Assembly: GCF_000732325.1 (NCBI RefSeq)
Contig: NZ_BBIW01000002.1
Location: 124,007-188,006, forward strand
DNA length: 64,000 bases
Reading direction: 5' to 3'
From: Paenibacillus sp. TCA20
GTDB taxonomy: Bacteria > Bacillota > Bacilli > Paenibacillales > Paenibacillaceae
Position numbers and translations under genes: made by a program. The notes under the pieces are model-generated. The model was given only the letters and a program-made list of their open reading frames with translations. It ran no database searches and was not told where the DNA came from. This document shows, in pieces, positions 55,772 to 63,552 of this stretch; position 1 is the first letter of the stretch; each line of letters opens with the position of its first letter.

Positions 55772-55841
55772 AAAAAAGCCCCTTTTTCATCATAAGAAAA
55801 AGGGGCTGCGCTGCCTCACGAAACAGCACTCCGTTGTGCTG
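55772..55841 (-). promoter_or_regulatory. ANTAR-target leader with terminator of nasB
   Basis: Read on the minus strand. Hairpin 1: CAGCAC-AACGGA-GTGCTG (+ 55824-55841), hexaloop with A1 and G4. Hairpin 2: GGC-AGCGCA-GCC (+ 55804-55815), again a hexaloop with A1 and G4. The terminator AGCCCCTTTTT / AAAAAGGGGCT (+ 55777-55807) with TTTTTT shares the 3' arm of hairpin 2, so both cannot form at once. This is the known design for antitermination by ANTAR proteins such as NasR or EutV. Confidence 0.75.
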
Positions 55842-55855
55842 AACTTATATATAAG

Positions 55856-55884
55856 AGAATATAGGATACCTGATCCTATGTCAA
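55856..55884 (-). promoter_or_regulatory. nasB promoter
   Basis: Minus-strand TTGACA (+ 55879-55884) and TATTCT (+ 55856-55861) with a 17-bp spacer. The spacer is filled by the palindrome ATAGGATACCTGATCCTAT (55861-55879). Confidence 0.65.
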
Positions 55885-55895
55885 TATTTTTAACA
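55879..55895. promoter_or_regulatory. GlnR/TnrA-like box at nasB promoter
   Basis: TGTCA-ATATTTT-TAACA fits TGTNA-N7-TNACA at every fixed position. It overlaps the -35 of the nasB promoter, a position for repression by GlnR in nitrogen excess. Confidence 0.65.
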
Positions 55896-55939
55896 CAAAA
55901 TGCTTTCAAACGATTACTTTCATTTTTTTCAATAATTTG

Positions 55940-55956
55940 CGTTAAGTATCTTGACA
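55940..55956. promoter_or_regulatory. GlnR/TnrA-like box at the transporter promoter
   Basis: CGTTA-AGTATCT-TGACA fits TGTNA-N7-TNACA with one mismatch. It overlaps the -35 element TTGACA of the plus-strand promoter. Confidence 0.5.
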
Positions 55957-55979
55957 TATCGAATTTCAATTTCTATAAT
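55951..55979 (+). promoter_or_regulatory. Consensus promoter of the nitrate transporter gene
   Basis: TTGACA at 55951-55956 and TATAAT at 55974-55979 with 17 bp between: a perfect sigma-A promoter, about 185 bp upstream of the start codon. Confidence 0.8.
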
Positions 55980-56011
55980 TCAGTGTACAGTCAGTCAAAC
56001 AGAATACATAG

Positions 56012-56098
56012 TGATTCACAATGAAGTGAATCATGTGTCACGGCAATGAGGCCGCAGCTCGAACCCTTTTAATTAAGGGGCGAATTGCGGCTTTTTTT
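56012..56098 (+). promoter_or_regulatory. ANTAR-target leader with terminator of the nitrate transporter gene
   Basis: Hairpin 1: TGATTCAC-AATGAA-GTGAATCA (56012-56033), perfect 8-bp stem. Hairpin 2: CGGC-AATGAG-GCCG (56041-56054). Both have hexaloops with A at position 1 and G at position 4. The terminator GCCGCA...TGCGGC (56051-56091) with an inner CCCTT/AAGGG stem and seven T follows and shares GCCG with hairpin 2, so antitermination by an ANTAR protein is the expected mechanism. Confidence 0.8.
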
Positions 56099-56163
56099 GA
56101 TGCAGTGGAGATCCCTCTTCATGATGGGTCTGATCTATTAAAGATAAAAAGGGAGAGATTAGG

Positions 56164-57396
56164 ATGGAGAAAAAAAGTTTCTGGAAAAGCGGGCATAACC
56201 CCACACTCTTCGGTGCATTTTTTTATTTCGACATCAGCTTTATGATCTGGGGCCTGATTGGTCCGCTTAGTGTTGTTATTGCAGGAGATTATCCGATGGA
56301 TGCGGCGCAAAAAGCAAATCTGGTTGCACTCCCGGTATTGAGCGGCTCTATCCTTCGACTGCTCTTCGGGTATCTGACCGACCACATTGGTCCCAAGCTT
56401 ACCGCGCAGATCGGGATGATCGTTACCTTGATTCCTTTAGTTCTCGGCTGGCAGTGGGTCAGCTCACTTGATCAGTTGTATGTTGTTGCACTGCTCCTTG
56501 GTGTAGCTGGCGCTTCCTTTGCCGCAGCACTTCCGCTGGCGAGCCAGTGGTATCCCAAAGAGCATCAGGGTCTGGCCATGGGAATTGCCGGAGCAGGTAA
56601 CAGTGGAACCGTACTTGCTACTCTATTTGCCAACCGGCTTGCTACACATTTCGGAAGCTGGGAAGTCGTATTCGGACTCGCCATGATTCCCATCATCATC
56701 GTCTTTATCCTCTTTACGATCTTTGCCAAGAACAGCCCGAATCGTCCTGCTCCAAAGACCTTTGCTCAATATGCCCATGTCTTAAAACAAAAGGACGCAC
56801 TGATTCTCTGTTTATTTTACTGTGTTACCTTCGGTGGTTTTGTCGGTCTATCCAATTATCTAACGATCTTCTTCAATACTCAATATGGGCTATCTGCTGT
56901 ACAGGCAGCCGATATCGCAACTTTCTGTATTATTGCAGGCAGCTTCTTCCGGCCCGTCGGGGGCATGCTCTCTGACCGCTTCGGCGGAACACGTATTCTG
57001 ACATTCCTCTATGCAGGAGCTGCTCTCATGCTGGTAGGTGTTTCATTCCTGCCTCCACTCCCGGTCGTCGTTGTGCTCTTGTTCATCGGCATGATGTGCC
57101 TTGGTGCGGGTAACGGTTCCGTGTTTCAGCTCGTTCCGCTGCGGTTCGGCGCCGAGATTGGTCTCATGACAGGAATTGTCGGTGCGGCCGGAGGATTGGG
57201 TGGATATGCGCTGCCGCTTCTTCTCGGAAACCTATACAAATCGGTTGGAAGCTACACCCCTGGATTCTTAATTTTAAGCGTCGTCGCTGCTGCCGCTTGT
57301 ATTCTCGTGGTTACCATGAGTCTGCAATGGAGAAAAACATGGCTGCAGAAGCAGGGCAAGAAGACTGCTGCCATCGCTGCTGAAGTCAACGCATAG
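56164..57396 (+). CDS. nasA: NarK/NasA-type nitrate/nitrite MFS transporter
   Basis: A 410-residue, 12-helix MFS protein. It has FDISFMIWGLIGPLS at helix 1, the nitrate signature GAGNSGTVLATLFANRLA in helix 5, and GMMCLGAGNGSVFQLVPLRF in the second half, both Gly-rich signatures of the NNP family. The arginine in GSILRLLFGYLTD matches the substrate Arg. It imports nitrate for the divergent nasBC reductase. The gene lies behind a conditional terminator. The last 15 bases including the TAG are duplicated in tandem directly after the stop. Confidence 0.93.
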   Translation: MEKKSFWKSGHNPTLFGAFFYFDISFMIWGLIGPLSVVIAGDYPMDAAQKANLVALPVLSGSILRLLFGYLTDHIGPKLTAQIGMIVTLIPLVLGWQWVSSLDQLYVVALLLGVAGASFAAALPLASQWYPKEHQGLAMGIAGAGNSGTVLATLFANRLATHFGSWEVVFGLAMIPIIIVFILFTIFAKNSPNRPAPKTFAQYAHVLKQKDALILCLFYCVTFGGFVGLSNYLTIFFNTQYGLSAVQAADIATFCIIAGSFFRPVGGMLSDRFGGTRILTFLYAGAALMLVGVSFLPPLPVVVVLLFIGMMCLGAGNGSVFQLVPLRFGAEIGLMTGIVGAAGGLGGYALPLLLGNLYKSVGSYTPGFLILSVVAAAACILVVTMSLQWRKTWLQKQGKKTAAIAAEVNA

Positions 57397-57411
57397 GAAG
57401 TCAACGCATAG
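57382..57411 (+). repeat. 15-bp tandem duplication across the transporter stop codon
   Basis: GAAGTCAACGCATAG occurs twice in direct succession (57382-57396, 57397-57411). The first copy ends with the stop codon of the transporter, and the second repeats it. Confidence 0.9.
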
Positions 57412-57458
57412 ATTATTGAATAAATAGGTGGACAACCAAAACTTTAAACAAGCTACAA

Positions 57459-57512
57459 AAAAAGAAGCAGTGATCTTATCCTAAGCGATAACGATAAGAC
57501 ACTGCTTCTTGC
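57459..57512. terminator. Bidirectional terminator between nasA and cupredoxin gene
   Basis: AGAAGCAGTG (57463-57472) pairs with CACTGCTTCT (57500-57509), extended by TCTTATC/GATAAGA inside; A run on one side and TTGCT on the other. Confidence 0.85.
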
Positions 57513-57517
57513 TATTG

Positions 57518-57940
57518 TCATTTAACGGTTAGTGTTCCAAAGGTCATATACATACCGCAATTGAAATTATAAGTTCCCGGCTCAAGTGTTGTATCCACGG
57601 TATAATAATTATCGCCTTTTTCCAAATATTGAAGCATATCAAAATCCTCTGAGACAAGGCTGGTAATATGAGTAAGGTTCGTCACCTTCTTAAAGTTGAT
57701 CTTCGTTGGTACACCTTGCTTCACTTCGATATGACTAGGAGAGAACCCCTTATCATTAATTTCAACAGTTACAATCTCATAATTACTTAAATCCTCTTCT
57801 TCTTGTACGGTCTGTCCTCTATCCAGAGCAGATGGAACCATGCTGTTCCCTTGGAAGAAGATGATCAAACCACCTATAACAAGAATGGCTGCAAGCCCAA
57901 TTGCCAGGAACGGCCAAGATTTCATTAGCTTTTTGTTCAT
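57518..57940 (-). CDS. Membrane-anchored cupredoxin-domain protein
   Basis: A 140-residue protein with an N-terminal helix (about 9-30) that anchors it outside the membrane and a cupredoxin domain after an acidic linker. NFNCGMYMTFGTLTV supplies the Cys and Met copper ligands; a His may come from NLTHITS. It resembles the small cupredoxin-like proteins of Firmicutes that bind copper. It is monocistronic. Confidence 0.8.
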   Translation of the reverse strand: MNKKLMKSWPFLAIGLAAILVIGGLIIFFQGNSMVPSALDRGQTVQEEEDLSNYEIVTVEINDKGFSPSHIEVKQGVPTKINFKKVTNLTHITSLVSEDFDMLQYLEKGDNYYTVDTTLEPGTYNFNCGMYMTFGTLTVK

Positions 57941-58213
57941 ACGTAAACAAGTCCTCTCGAGAAACTTCTAATGTATTGCTTTGCTTTATATGTTAAGGAT
58001 AAACCATATTGTCAGTGAACTAAATGACCCTTTGTAGCTATTTCCTAACATTCTTTTGTCAAAATTATAAACATTATGTGAATGAAGCCTTGAAATGCGG
58101 AAAAGAGCAGCGTCATCTAAAAGACAGCTCCTCTTCTTCCTATTCCCTATTATATACGTAATTGTTAAGGCTTAACCTAACTGATGCGAAAGTCTTGTTA
58201 CATTATACTCTTG

Positions 58214-58399
58214 TCACTCTTCGTTATTGTCAGTAATCCGCTTAGGGCCGGGTAGTCTCCCCGCATCTCTTAGAGCTTCTCTTAACAGAAACTCAATATG
58301 ACCATTTACGCTTCGGAATTCATCAGCTGCCCAGCGCTCCAAAGCCTCATACGTAGCCTGGTCGAGGCGGAGAGGGAAGCTCTTCTTCTTACCTGCCAT
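58214..58399 (-). CDS. Ribbon-helix-helix DNA-binding protein (Arc type)
   Basis: A 61-residue protein with the RHH pattern KSFPLRLDQATYEALERWAADEFRSVNGHIEFLLREAL: a beta strand followed by two helices. It lies 18 bp behind the SPFH gene on the same strand. Its small size and position suggest an accessory role or regulator of the SPFH gene. No toxin partner is visible. Confidence 0.82.
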   Translation of the reverse strand: MAGKKKSFPLRLDQATYEALERWAADEFRSVNGHIEFLLREALRDAGRLPGPKRITDNNEE

Positions 58400-58417
58400 T
58401 AATACGGATGTCTCTCA

Positions 58418-59272
58418 TTAATAAATGGTGCTGGTGTTAATGACCGGCTGGGCAGAACGATCAGAAACGACAGCAACAAGCAGATTATTAATCATCGCAG
58501 CTTTGCGTTCCTCGTCAAGTTCAACAGCTCCTTCTTTCTCAAGCCGTTCAATCGCAAGCTGTACCATTGTTACCGCACCTTCTACTATTTTCTCCCGAGC
58601 GGAGATAATGGCAGATGCCTGTTGTCTTTGCAGCATTGCACTTGCAATCTCAGTAGAGTATGCCAGATGTGTCAGGCGGGATTCACGCACGTTAACTCCT
58701 GCAATTTCCAGACGAGCCTGCAGCTCATTGGTGAGCTCCATGGCGATCTCTTCCGCATTGCTTCGCAGAGAGAATCCAGCTCCGTCTAGATTATCGTAAG
58801 CATATTTACTTGCCACATGGCGCAGTGCAGTCTCGCTCTGAATTTCTACAAAGGATTCATAATCATCAACCTCAAACAGTGCCTTTGCGGAATCCACGAC
58901 AGAGAAAACAACTACGGCTTCAATCTCAATAGGGTTCCCTTCTACATCATTTACTTTGAGCATCGAGCTGTTGAAGTTACGGACACGCAGCGAAACCTTC
59001 TTCTGTGCTGAGAGCGGAATGGTCATATAAAACCCACTGTCACGAATAACCCCCATATACTTACCGAAAAATGTAAGTACCATCGCTTGATTCGGCTGGA
59101 CAACTGTCATTCCCGTAGACAGCAAGACAGCAACGACAGCAAGAATGGAGCCATTAATATATCCTGCAGTTTCACCTGTACTAAAGGCAAAGACTCCTGC
59201 AGCGATTAGCACAAAAACTACAAGCAGACCTACAAATCCATTTACACGAAATACTTTTTTCTCCTGGAACAA
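58418..59272 (-). CDS. SPFH/Band 7 domain membrane protein
   Basis: A 284-residue protein with two N-terminal membrane helices (about 11-29 and 37-55) and an SPFH domain (VVQPNQAMVLTFFGKYMGVIRDSGFYMTIP, then VSLRVRNFN), ending in a helical part with Ala/Glu-rich RQQASAIISAREKIVEGAV. It belongs to the stomatin/flotillin superfamily that forms membrane scaffolds. TTG 59272 is the only in-frame start near a GGTGA ribosome site. Followed by an RHH gene. Confidence 0.88.
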   Translation of the reverse strand: MFQEKKVFRVNGFVGLLVVFVLIAAGVFAFSTGETAGYINGSILAVVAVLLSTGMTVVQPNQAMVLTFFGKYMGVIRDSGFYMTIPLSAQKKVSLRVRNFNSSMLKVNDVEGNPIEIEAVVVFSVVDSAKALFEVDDYESFVEIQSETALRHVASKYAYDNLDGAGFSLRSNAEEIAMELTNELQARLEIAGVNVRESRLTHLAYSTEIASAMLQRQQASAIISAREKIVEGAVTMVQLAIERLEKEGAVELDEERKAAMINNLLVAVVSDRSAQPVINTSTIY

Positions 59273-59374
59273 TAAACATCACCGCATCTCTCTACAATAT
59301 TGTTTTGATATATTTATGATATCACTTTTTACTTTAATTGTAAACCAAACTTATGAATTAATACATTATTGAAC

Positions 59375-59418
59375 ATAAAAAATGGAACGCTTCTGTGTGT
59401 TAGAAAACGTCCCATTCT
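59375..59418 (-). terminator. Terminator after the pectate lyase gene
   Basis: AATGGaACG and CGTcCCATT pair across an 18-nt loop; on the minus strand CGTTCCATTTTTTATG ends it. Confidence 0.65.
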
Positions 59419-59464
59419 TTATTCGATCATATCATTTTATAAAATGCATTACTGCACCTATTAT

Positions 59465-60580
59465 TTAATACTCCGTGTTATTATTCTCATATACATTCTT
59501 CACGTTGTACCATTTCTGACCGACATTCGAATAGATTGTATTCGTCATAGATACCGTACTGGTTGTGCTATCTGTTCGGAATATCGATTCATCCATATTG
59601 GAGATGTCAGAGCTATCAATAAAGACTTCAACTTTAAAAGTAGATCCTCCAACTTGACGGATGAGCTTTCCTGCATTGCTTGAGACAAAGTTGTATACAT
59701 TCAACCGACCAGGAGCATTTAACATGATGACCTTGTCTGCTCCGTTGTAAGCTGCTCCACCGTTCAGAGTAACCGTTCCAGAGCTCTTCAGAGTGAGTGC
59801 ATCTTCCCCAATGTCCTCCCAGACAATATTGGCTAAGTAAGCGTTACCATATACGTGAACACCATCCGCTGCTGGAGCACCAATCACAACATTTTTCAAT
59901 GTTGCTCCATTCTCCAGACGGAACACTGGATCTTGTCCCTCATCCTGACTGCCATCACCTAGTGCCGATCCAGCGACATAGCGCCGTCCGAGCCCATCAA
60001 ATACTTGTCCTGCTTCAACGACAATCGTCGAATTTACGGTCGTTGTTCCATTCGGTGATACTTTGACCAGCTGCCATTGCTGGTTAGGATTCCCTGTACT
60101 TGTCCACTGTACGACATTTGCTCCATCGGCAGTCGAATGATTATATACCTCAAGAGCTTTGCCTGAATGGCGGTTGATCAACTGAACGTGTCCGTCAATA
60201 TCGACCAATCTCCAGTGCTGATTATAATTCTGTCTAAAATTCTGCCATTGTACTACATTTCCACCGTCTGCTGTAGACCAGCCTAATACTTCAAGAGCAC
60301 GGCCACTATTCGCATTAACCAAAGAATAGTAACCGCTTCCAACACTAACAAAGCGCCAATACTGATTGTCCCCATTTAGATCAGCCCACTGCACCGCATT
60401 TCCGCCGTTGTCATGTGAATACTCGAAGATTTCAAGCGCCTTGCCACTGTTGCGGTTAATCAACTGATAAGTTGCATTGTTTGTGATGCTTGCCGCCTCA
60501 GCCGGCTGATGTGGAATAAACAGAGAAGTTGCAATAAGCGTTACGGATGCCAGAACTGAGAAGAGTTTTTTTCTAATCAT
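59465..60580 (-). CDS. Secreted pectate lyase, CBM13 plus PL3
   Basis: A 371-residue secreted enzyme. Signal peptide to about AEAAS. Residues 35-175 form a ricin-type beta-trefoil (CBM13) with three repeats, each carrying SGKALE/SGRALE and a QxW-type end (NQYWRF, NQHWRL, NQQWQL). Residues 180-371 are a PL3 pectate lyase: VFDGLGRRYV, GDGSQDEGQDPVF, APAADGVHVYG and DIGEDALTLKSSG. It cuts polygalacturonate to unsaturated oligomers outside the cell, which the 6070-14985 locus can import and process. AGGAGGTG precedes ATG 60580. Confidence 0.93.
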   Translation of the reverse strand: MIRKKLFSVLASVTLIATSLFIPHQPAEAASITNNATYQLINRNSGKALEIFEYSHDNGGNAVQWADLNGDNQYWRFVSVGSGYYSLVNANSGRALEVLGWSTADGGNVVQWQNFRQNYNQHWRLVDIDGHVQLINRHSGKALEVYNHSTADGANVVQWTSTGNPNQQWQLVKVSPNGTTTVNSTIVVEAGQVFDGLGRRYVAGSALGDGSQDEGQDPVFRLENGATLKNVVIGAPAADGVHVYGNAYLANIVWEDIGEDALTLKSSGTVTLNGGAAYNGADKVIMLNAPGRLNVYNFVSSNAGKLIRQVGGSTFKVEVFIDSSDISNMDESIFRTDSTTSTVSMTNTIYSNVGQKWYNVKNVYENNNTEY

Positions 60581-60773
60581 CGAGACACCTCCTATTATTT
60601 TCGAATAAATAAATCGAACGCCTGCAATCTCCTTTCTTTGGATAATTGAAACATTATCAATATAACATACAATTAAACAATTATGGAATATATATGAAAC
60701 GTTTTCGAAGTAATATCTCTAAAAAAATTAATTAATTAACATCGATATTAACTACCATAGCATGAAGCCGTTC

Positions 60774-61301
60774 CTAAAGCTTAATCCTCATATGAATATC
60801 TTTTGGTTCCTTGTTAAACAGCTCTTCATCGATTTCTTTAGTTAAATGACTTCCATTACTCTGGTAAAAAGAAACCGCTGAGCTTGTCTCTGTTGACGAG
60901 ATGTATAAAGCGGCAGCTCCCCTTGACCTGGCCTCTTCTGAAAGCCTATCCAACAGTTGAGTACCAATGCCTTGTCTCCTATATTGTCTCGACACATACA
61001 TAAGATCCACTTGTAGTTGATCCTGTCGAACACCTCTAGGCTTGTGGGCAAGCACTCCGAATCCGACCAAGATATCGCCTGCAAATGCACCAACGGCCAT
61101 TCCGCCTTTTTCAAGCTCGTAGATGAACCTTTCCTCCATTTCACACAGCAACACGTCGTCCCAGTTTGGACACTCGTGATCCGTCTTGATCTCAACTAGC
61201 TGATCATTGTCCATTTCGTATATGAGCTCAATATGCTCAGAGCGATCAATCTCCTTTAATTGATGTACATCTGCAGGGGTGAGCTCTCGATAAGTTATCA
61301 T
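60774..61301 (-). CDS. GNAT-family N-acetyltransferase
   Basis: A 175-residue acetyltransferase. The acetyl-CoA loop is RQYRRQGIGTQLLDRL, followed by GAAALYISSTETSSAVSFYQSNGS. The substrate is unknown. GGAGG precedes ATG 61301 by 6 nt; TTG 61307 lies too close. Last gene of a minus-strand run with HAD, APH, DUF402 and TmrB-like genes. Confidence 0.88.
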   Translation of the reverse strand: MITYRELTPADVHQLKEIDRSEHIELIYEMDNDQLVEIKTDHECPNWDDVLLCEMEERFIYELEKGGMAVGAFAGDILVGFGVLAHKPRGVRQDQLQVDLMYVSRQYRRQGIGTQLLDRLSEEARSRGAAALYISSTETSSAVSFYQSNGSHLTKEIDEELFNKEPKDIHMRIKL

Positions 61302-61336
61302 GGTCAACCTCCAATTCTCTAATTAGTTATAGCAAG

Positions 61337-62026
61337 CTATAACTGCGATTGTATAAACGGATTGAGTTGTTGGTGATTCAAAGATAAGAAGTCGCTCAAT
61401 TCTTCCACACTTTTTACATAGTGTGTTGGCTGCTCTGCGGTCAGCTCTTCCTCGCAACCGTACCCAAATCCCACCGCAATGGAGGCGATATGTTGATGAT
61501 GAGCACCGATAATGTCATGTTTACGGTCGCCAATCATTACCGTTTGGACTGGATCCAAATTGTAATTATCCATGAGATACCCGATAATTTCAGCTTTGGC
61601 AGATCGTGCACCATCCAGCTCGCTACCACATATGTATTCAAAATAGGAGCTGAGCTCGTAGTGCTCCAATATTTGCTTCGCATATACTTCCGGCTTGGAA
61701 GTCGCAATAAACAACCGCATCTGTGGGTCGCTGCTTAAACGATCGAGCATCTCTCTAACTCCAGGAAATACAGCGTTCTCGAACAGTCCGGTAACACTAA
61801 AATATTCTCGATAATAATCAACTGCAGCTTCAATCTGTGCCTCATCCAATTGATAAAAATCTTTGAAGGAAACACGCAGCGGTGGTCCGATGAATTTGTT
61901 CAGCTCCTCCAGACTAGCAACAGCAATATTCATTTTATCCAGCGCATATTGAACCGACTTTGTAATACCCAGCTTCGGATCAGTTAATGTGCCGTCCAGG
62001 TCAAACAATAGGTTAGTGTATGGCAT
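61337..62026 (-). CDS. HAD-superfamily hydrolase (phosphoglycolate phosphatase-like)
   Basis: A 229-residue HAD phosphatase. Motif I is LLFDLDGTLTDP with the nucleophile Asp, motif II is FIATSKPEVYAKQIL, and motif III/IV is MIGDRKHDIIGAHHQHIASIAVGFGYG. Cap region is helical, as in PpaX/Gph. AAGGAG before ATG 62026; the open frame to 62182 overlaps the APH gene and lacks a site. Substrate is a small phosphate ester, not known. Confidence 0.88.
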   Translation of the reverse strand: MPYTNLLFDLDGTLTDPKLGITKSVQYALDKMNIAVASLEELNKFIGPPLRVSFKDFYQLDEAQIEAAVDYYREYFSVTGLFENAVFPGVREMLDRLSSDPQMRLFIATSKPEVYAKQILEHYELSSYFEYICGSELDGARSAKAEIIGYLMDNYNLDPVQTVMIGDRKHDIIGAHHQHIASIAVGFGYGCEEELTAEQPTHYVKSVEELSDFLSLNHQQLNPFIQSQL

Positions 62027-62046
62027 CTCAATTCTCCTTTTTACAC

Positions 62047-63072
62047 TCATGTATTGAAATCGTATTGCAACCATTTCTCTACGGTAGGGATTAATTCGAT
62101 ATAATGTCGGATTTCTGCTAGCGTTAATATAACCTGTTTTTCTCCTAGATGTTGTTCCTGTGCATCCCTGCACCCCATACACAAAGATCGTTTTAAATTA
62201 TATTCCAGCCAATCCAGCTTCCCTACCATTCCATTATACAGCACAGGTCGCCAGTCTATCTCCATCGAAGCTGGTTGCTTTTTGTATCCTCTCATGAAAG
62301 CTGTGAATTTCTCAGGAATTATTCGTCCATTTGCATCAACAGACCAATAGAGTAACGTCTCCGTCATATCCTGCCATTGATTTATGTAACCCGCTGCTTC
62401 CCAGTCAATAATTATAGGCACATCATCATGCCACATTATATTCTTGGGATCCAAATCTCGATGGCTTATAACCCGATCCATTGCACTTAATACCTTAACG
62501 GCAGCCACTGCTCGAGCATTCCACTCATACATTAGATCCAGATTTTCTTCTAACAGCTTAGCCCAAACCGCACTAGCGGCCTTTCCATTTTCTAAATAAT
62601 AGTTCCAATTGATAATGGAAACATCTTGTGAATTATGATCAGCAACACCTATAACCGCAAAATCAACAGCATGAATCCTTGCCAGCAAATCCCCAACGAT
62701 CTCACAATGAGTCGGCCGTATTTGGTCCAGACTCAAGCTTCCACCTTCAATCCAGTCAAATAAGAGATAAAAGTTAGATCCAACCAGATGAATAGACTCG
62801 TCATCGACTGAGATCGCCGGCAATGCAGATATTTGATTCATTGCAGCCATTTTGGCAATACGTTCGGCATCTTTGTAATTCCGAAGTGCTGTGGGCCTCT
62901 GCATTATTTCAGGATTTAACATCTTTATTGCATAGGTTCCGCGGTCAGTAACAATGGAATACATCTTGTGCAGCAATCCACCAGTAACCTGCTCTGGTGT
63001 TCGTGCAACTATGCCCAGCTTTAATCTGGTGCATAATTCCTGAATTTGTGCAAAATCCTTTGCATCAATCAT
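62047..63072 (-). CDS. Aminoglycoside phosphotransferase-like kinase
   Basis: A 341-residue APH/ChoK-fold protein. The catalytic loop is SHRDLDPKNIMW, and the metal Asp is in PIIIDWEAAGY. Lys of the ATP site lies in YAIKMLNPEI. The start ATG 63072 overlaps the upstream stop (ATGA) and has GAGAGGA upstream. Members phosphorylate antibiotics, sugars or choline; no substrate can be assigned. Resistance is possible but not shown. Confidence 0.85.
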   Translation of the reverse strand: MIDAKDFAQIQELCTRLKLGIVARTPEQVTGGLLHKMYSIVTDRGTYAIKMLNPEIMQRPTALRNYKDAERIAKMAAMNQISALPAISVDDESIHLVGSNFYLLFDWIEGGSLSLDQIRPTHCEIVGDLLARIHAVDFAVIGVADHNSQDVSIINWNYYLENGKAASAVWAKLLEENLDLMYEWNARAVAAVKVLSAMDRVISHRDLDPKNIMWHDDVPIIIDWEAAGYINQWQDMTETLLYWSVDANGRIIPEKFTAFMRGYKKQPASMEIDWRPVLYNGMVGKLDWLEYNLKRSLCMGCRDAQEQHLGEKQVILTLAEIRHYIELIPTVEKWLQYDFNT

Positions 63073-63533
63073 CGGCAGTTGTCCTCTCCACCAATATTTA
63101 CTTTGCAAAGCTCTTCAATCTGTTTAGGAGGGAACACTTTTCCTCTATGAAGATAATTTTCAAGAAACATTTGAACCTGAGCCAAGTGCTTGTTCATGTC
63201 CTTTATGTCGATTAAACCTTGGCTTACCGCATCTGCATATTCTTCTAAGTCAATCAATCTGTAAGTCGGTCCTTTGCCTTCTACAACTATATCTATGTAC
63301 AAATCAGTTAACTTGATCTCACCGTCATTATTCATTTTAATATCTACTAAATCAACATACCATTCGTTTGTCCATCCAAAAGGTTCGTGCATTATTTTGA
63401 CGCCTTCATGCATGAGAATATAGTGGCGAATGACTTTTTGGGATAGCTCGTCATAGCGATCAAAAAATACAACCTCGCTTGTACCATATCCTTGAAACTC
63501 GCCTAATCGGGAAATGACAGTGAATGTTTTCAA
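63069..63533 (-). CDS. DUF402 family protein
   Basis: About 154 residues. EWYVDLVDIKMNNDG followed by LTDLYIDIVVEGKGPTYRLIDLEEYADAVSQGLI is the core of DUF402 (FomD/YgaC-like beta-barrel), which include nucleotide di/triphosphate hydrolases. TTG 63533 follows GGGAGGGG; TTG 63566 would overlap the upstream gene. Coupled to the APH-like gene by a 4-bp overlap. Confidence 0.8.
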   Translation of the reverse strand: MKTFTVISRLGEFQGYGTSEVVFFDRYDELSQKVIRHYILMHEGVKIMHEPFGWTNEWYVDLVDIKMNNDGEIKLTDLYIDIVVEGKGPTYRLIDLEEYADAVSQGLIDIKDMNKHLAQVQMFLENYLHRGKVFPPKQIEELCKVNIGGEDNCR

Positions 63534-63552
63534 TCTAGCCCCTCCCAAACAT

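Larger units (their letters stand above)
55703..56163. promoter_or_regulatory. 461-bp divergent nas control region
   Basis: No coding frame. From left to right it holds the nasB leader with terminator and two hairpins (55772-55841), nasB promoter (55856-55884) with a GlnR/TnrA-like box and palindrome, a second GlnR/TnrA-like box and consensus promoter for the transporter (55940-55979), and the transporter leader with two hairpins and terminator (56012-56098). Confidence 0.8.

Noticed and set aside
61325..61344. AGTTATAGC-AA-GCTATAACT hairpin at the HAD stop codon as a terminator
   Set aside because: There is no T run on the minus strand after it and the GNAT ribosome site follows directly; at most an intercistronic hairpin.
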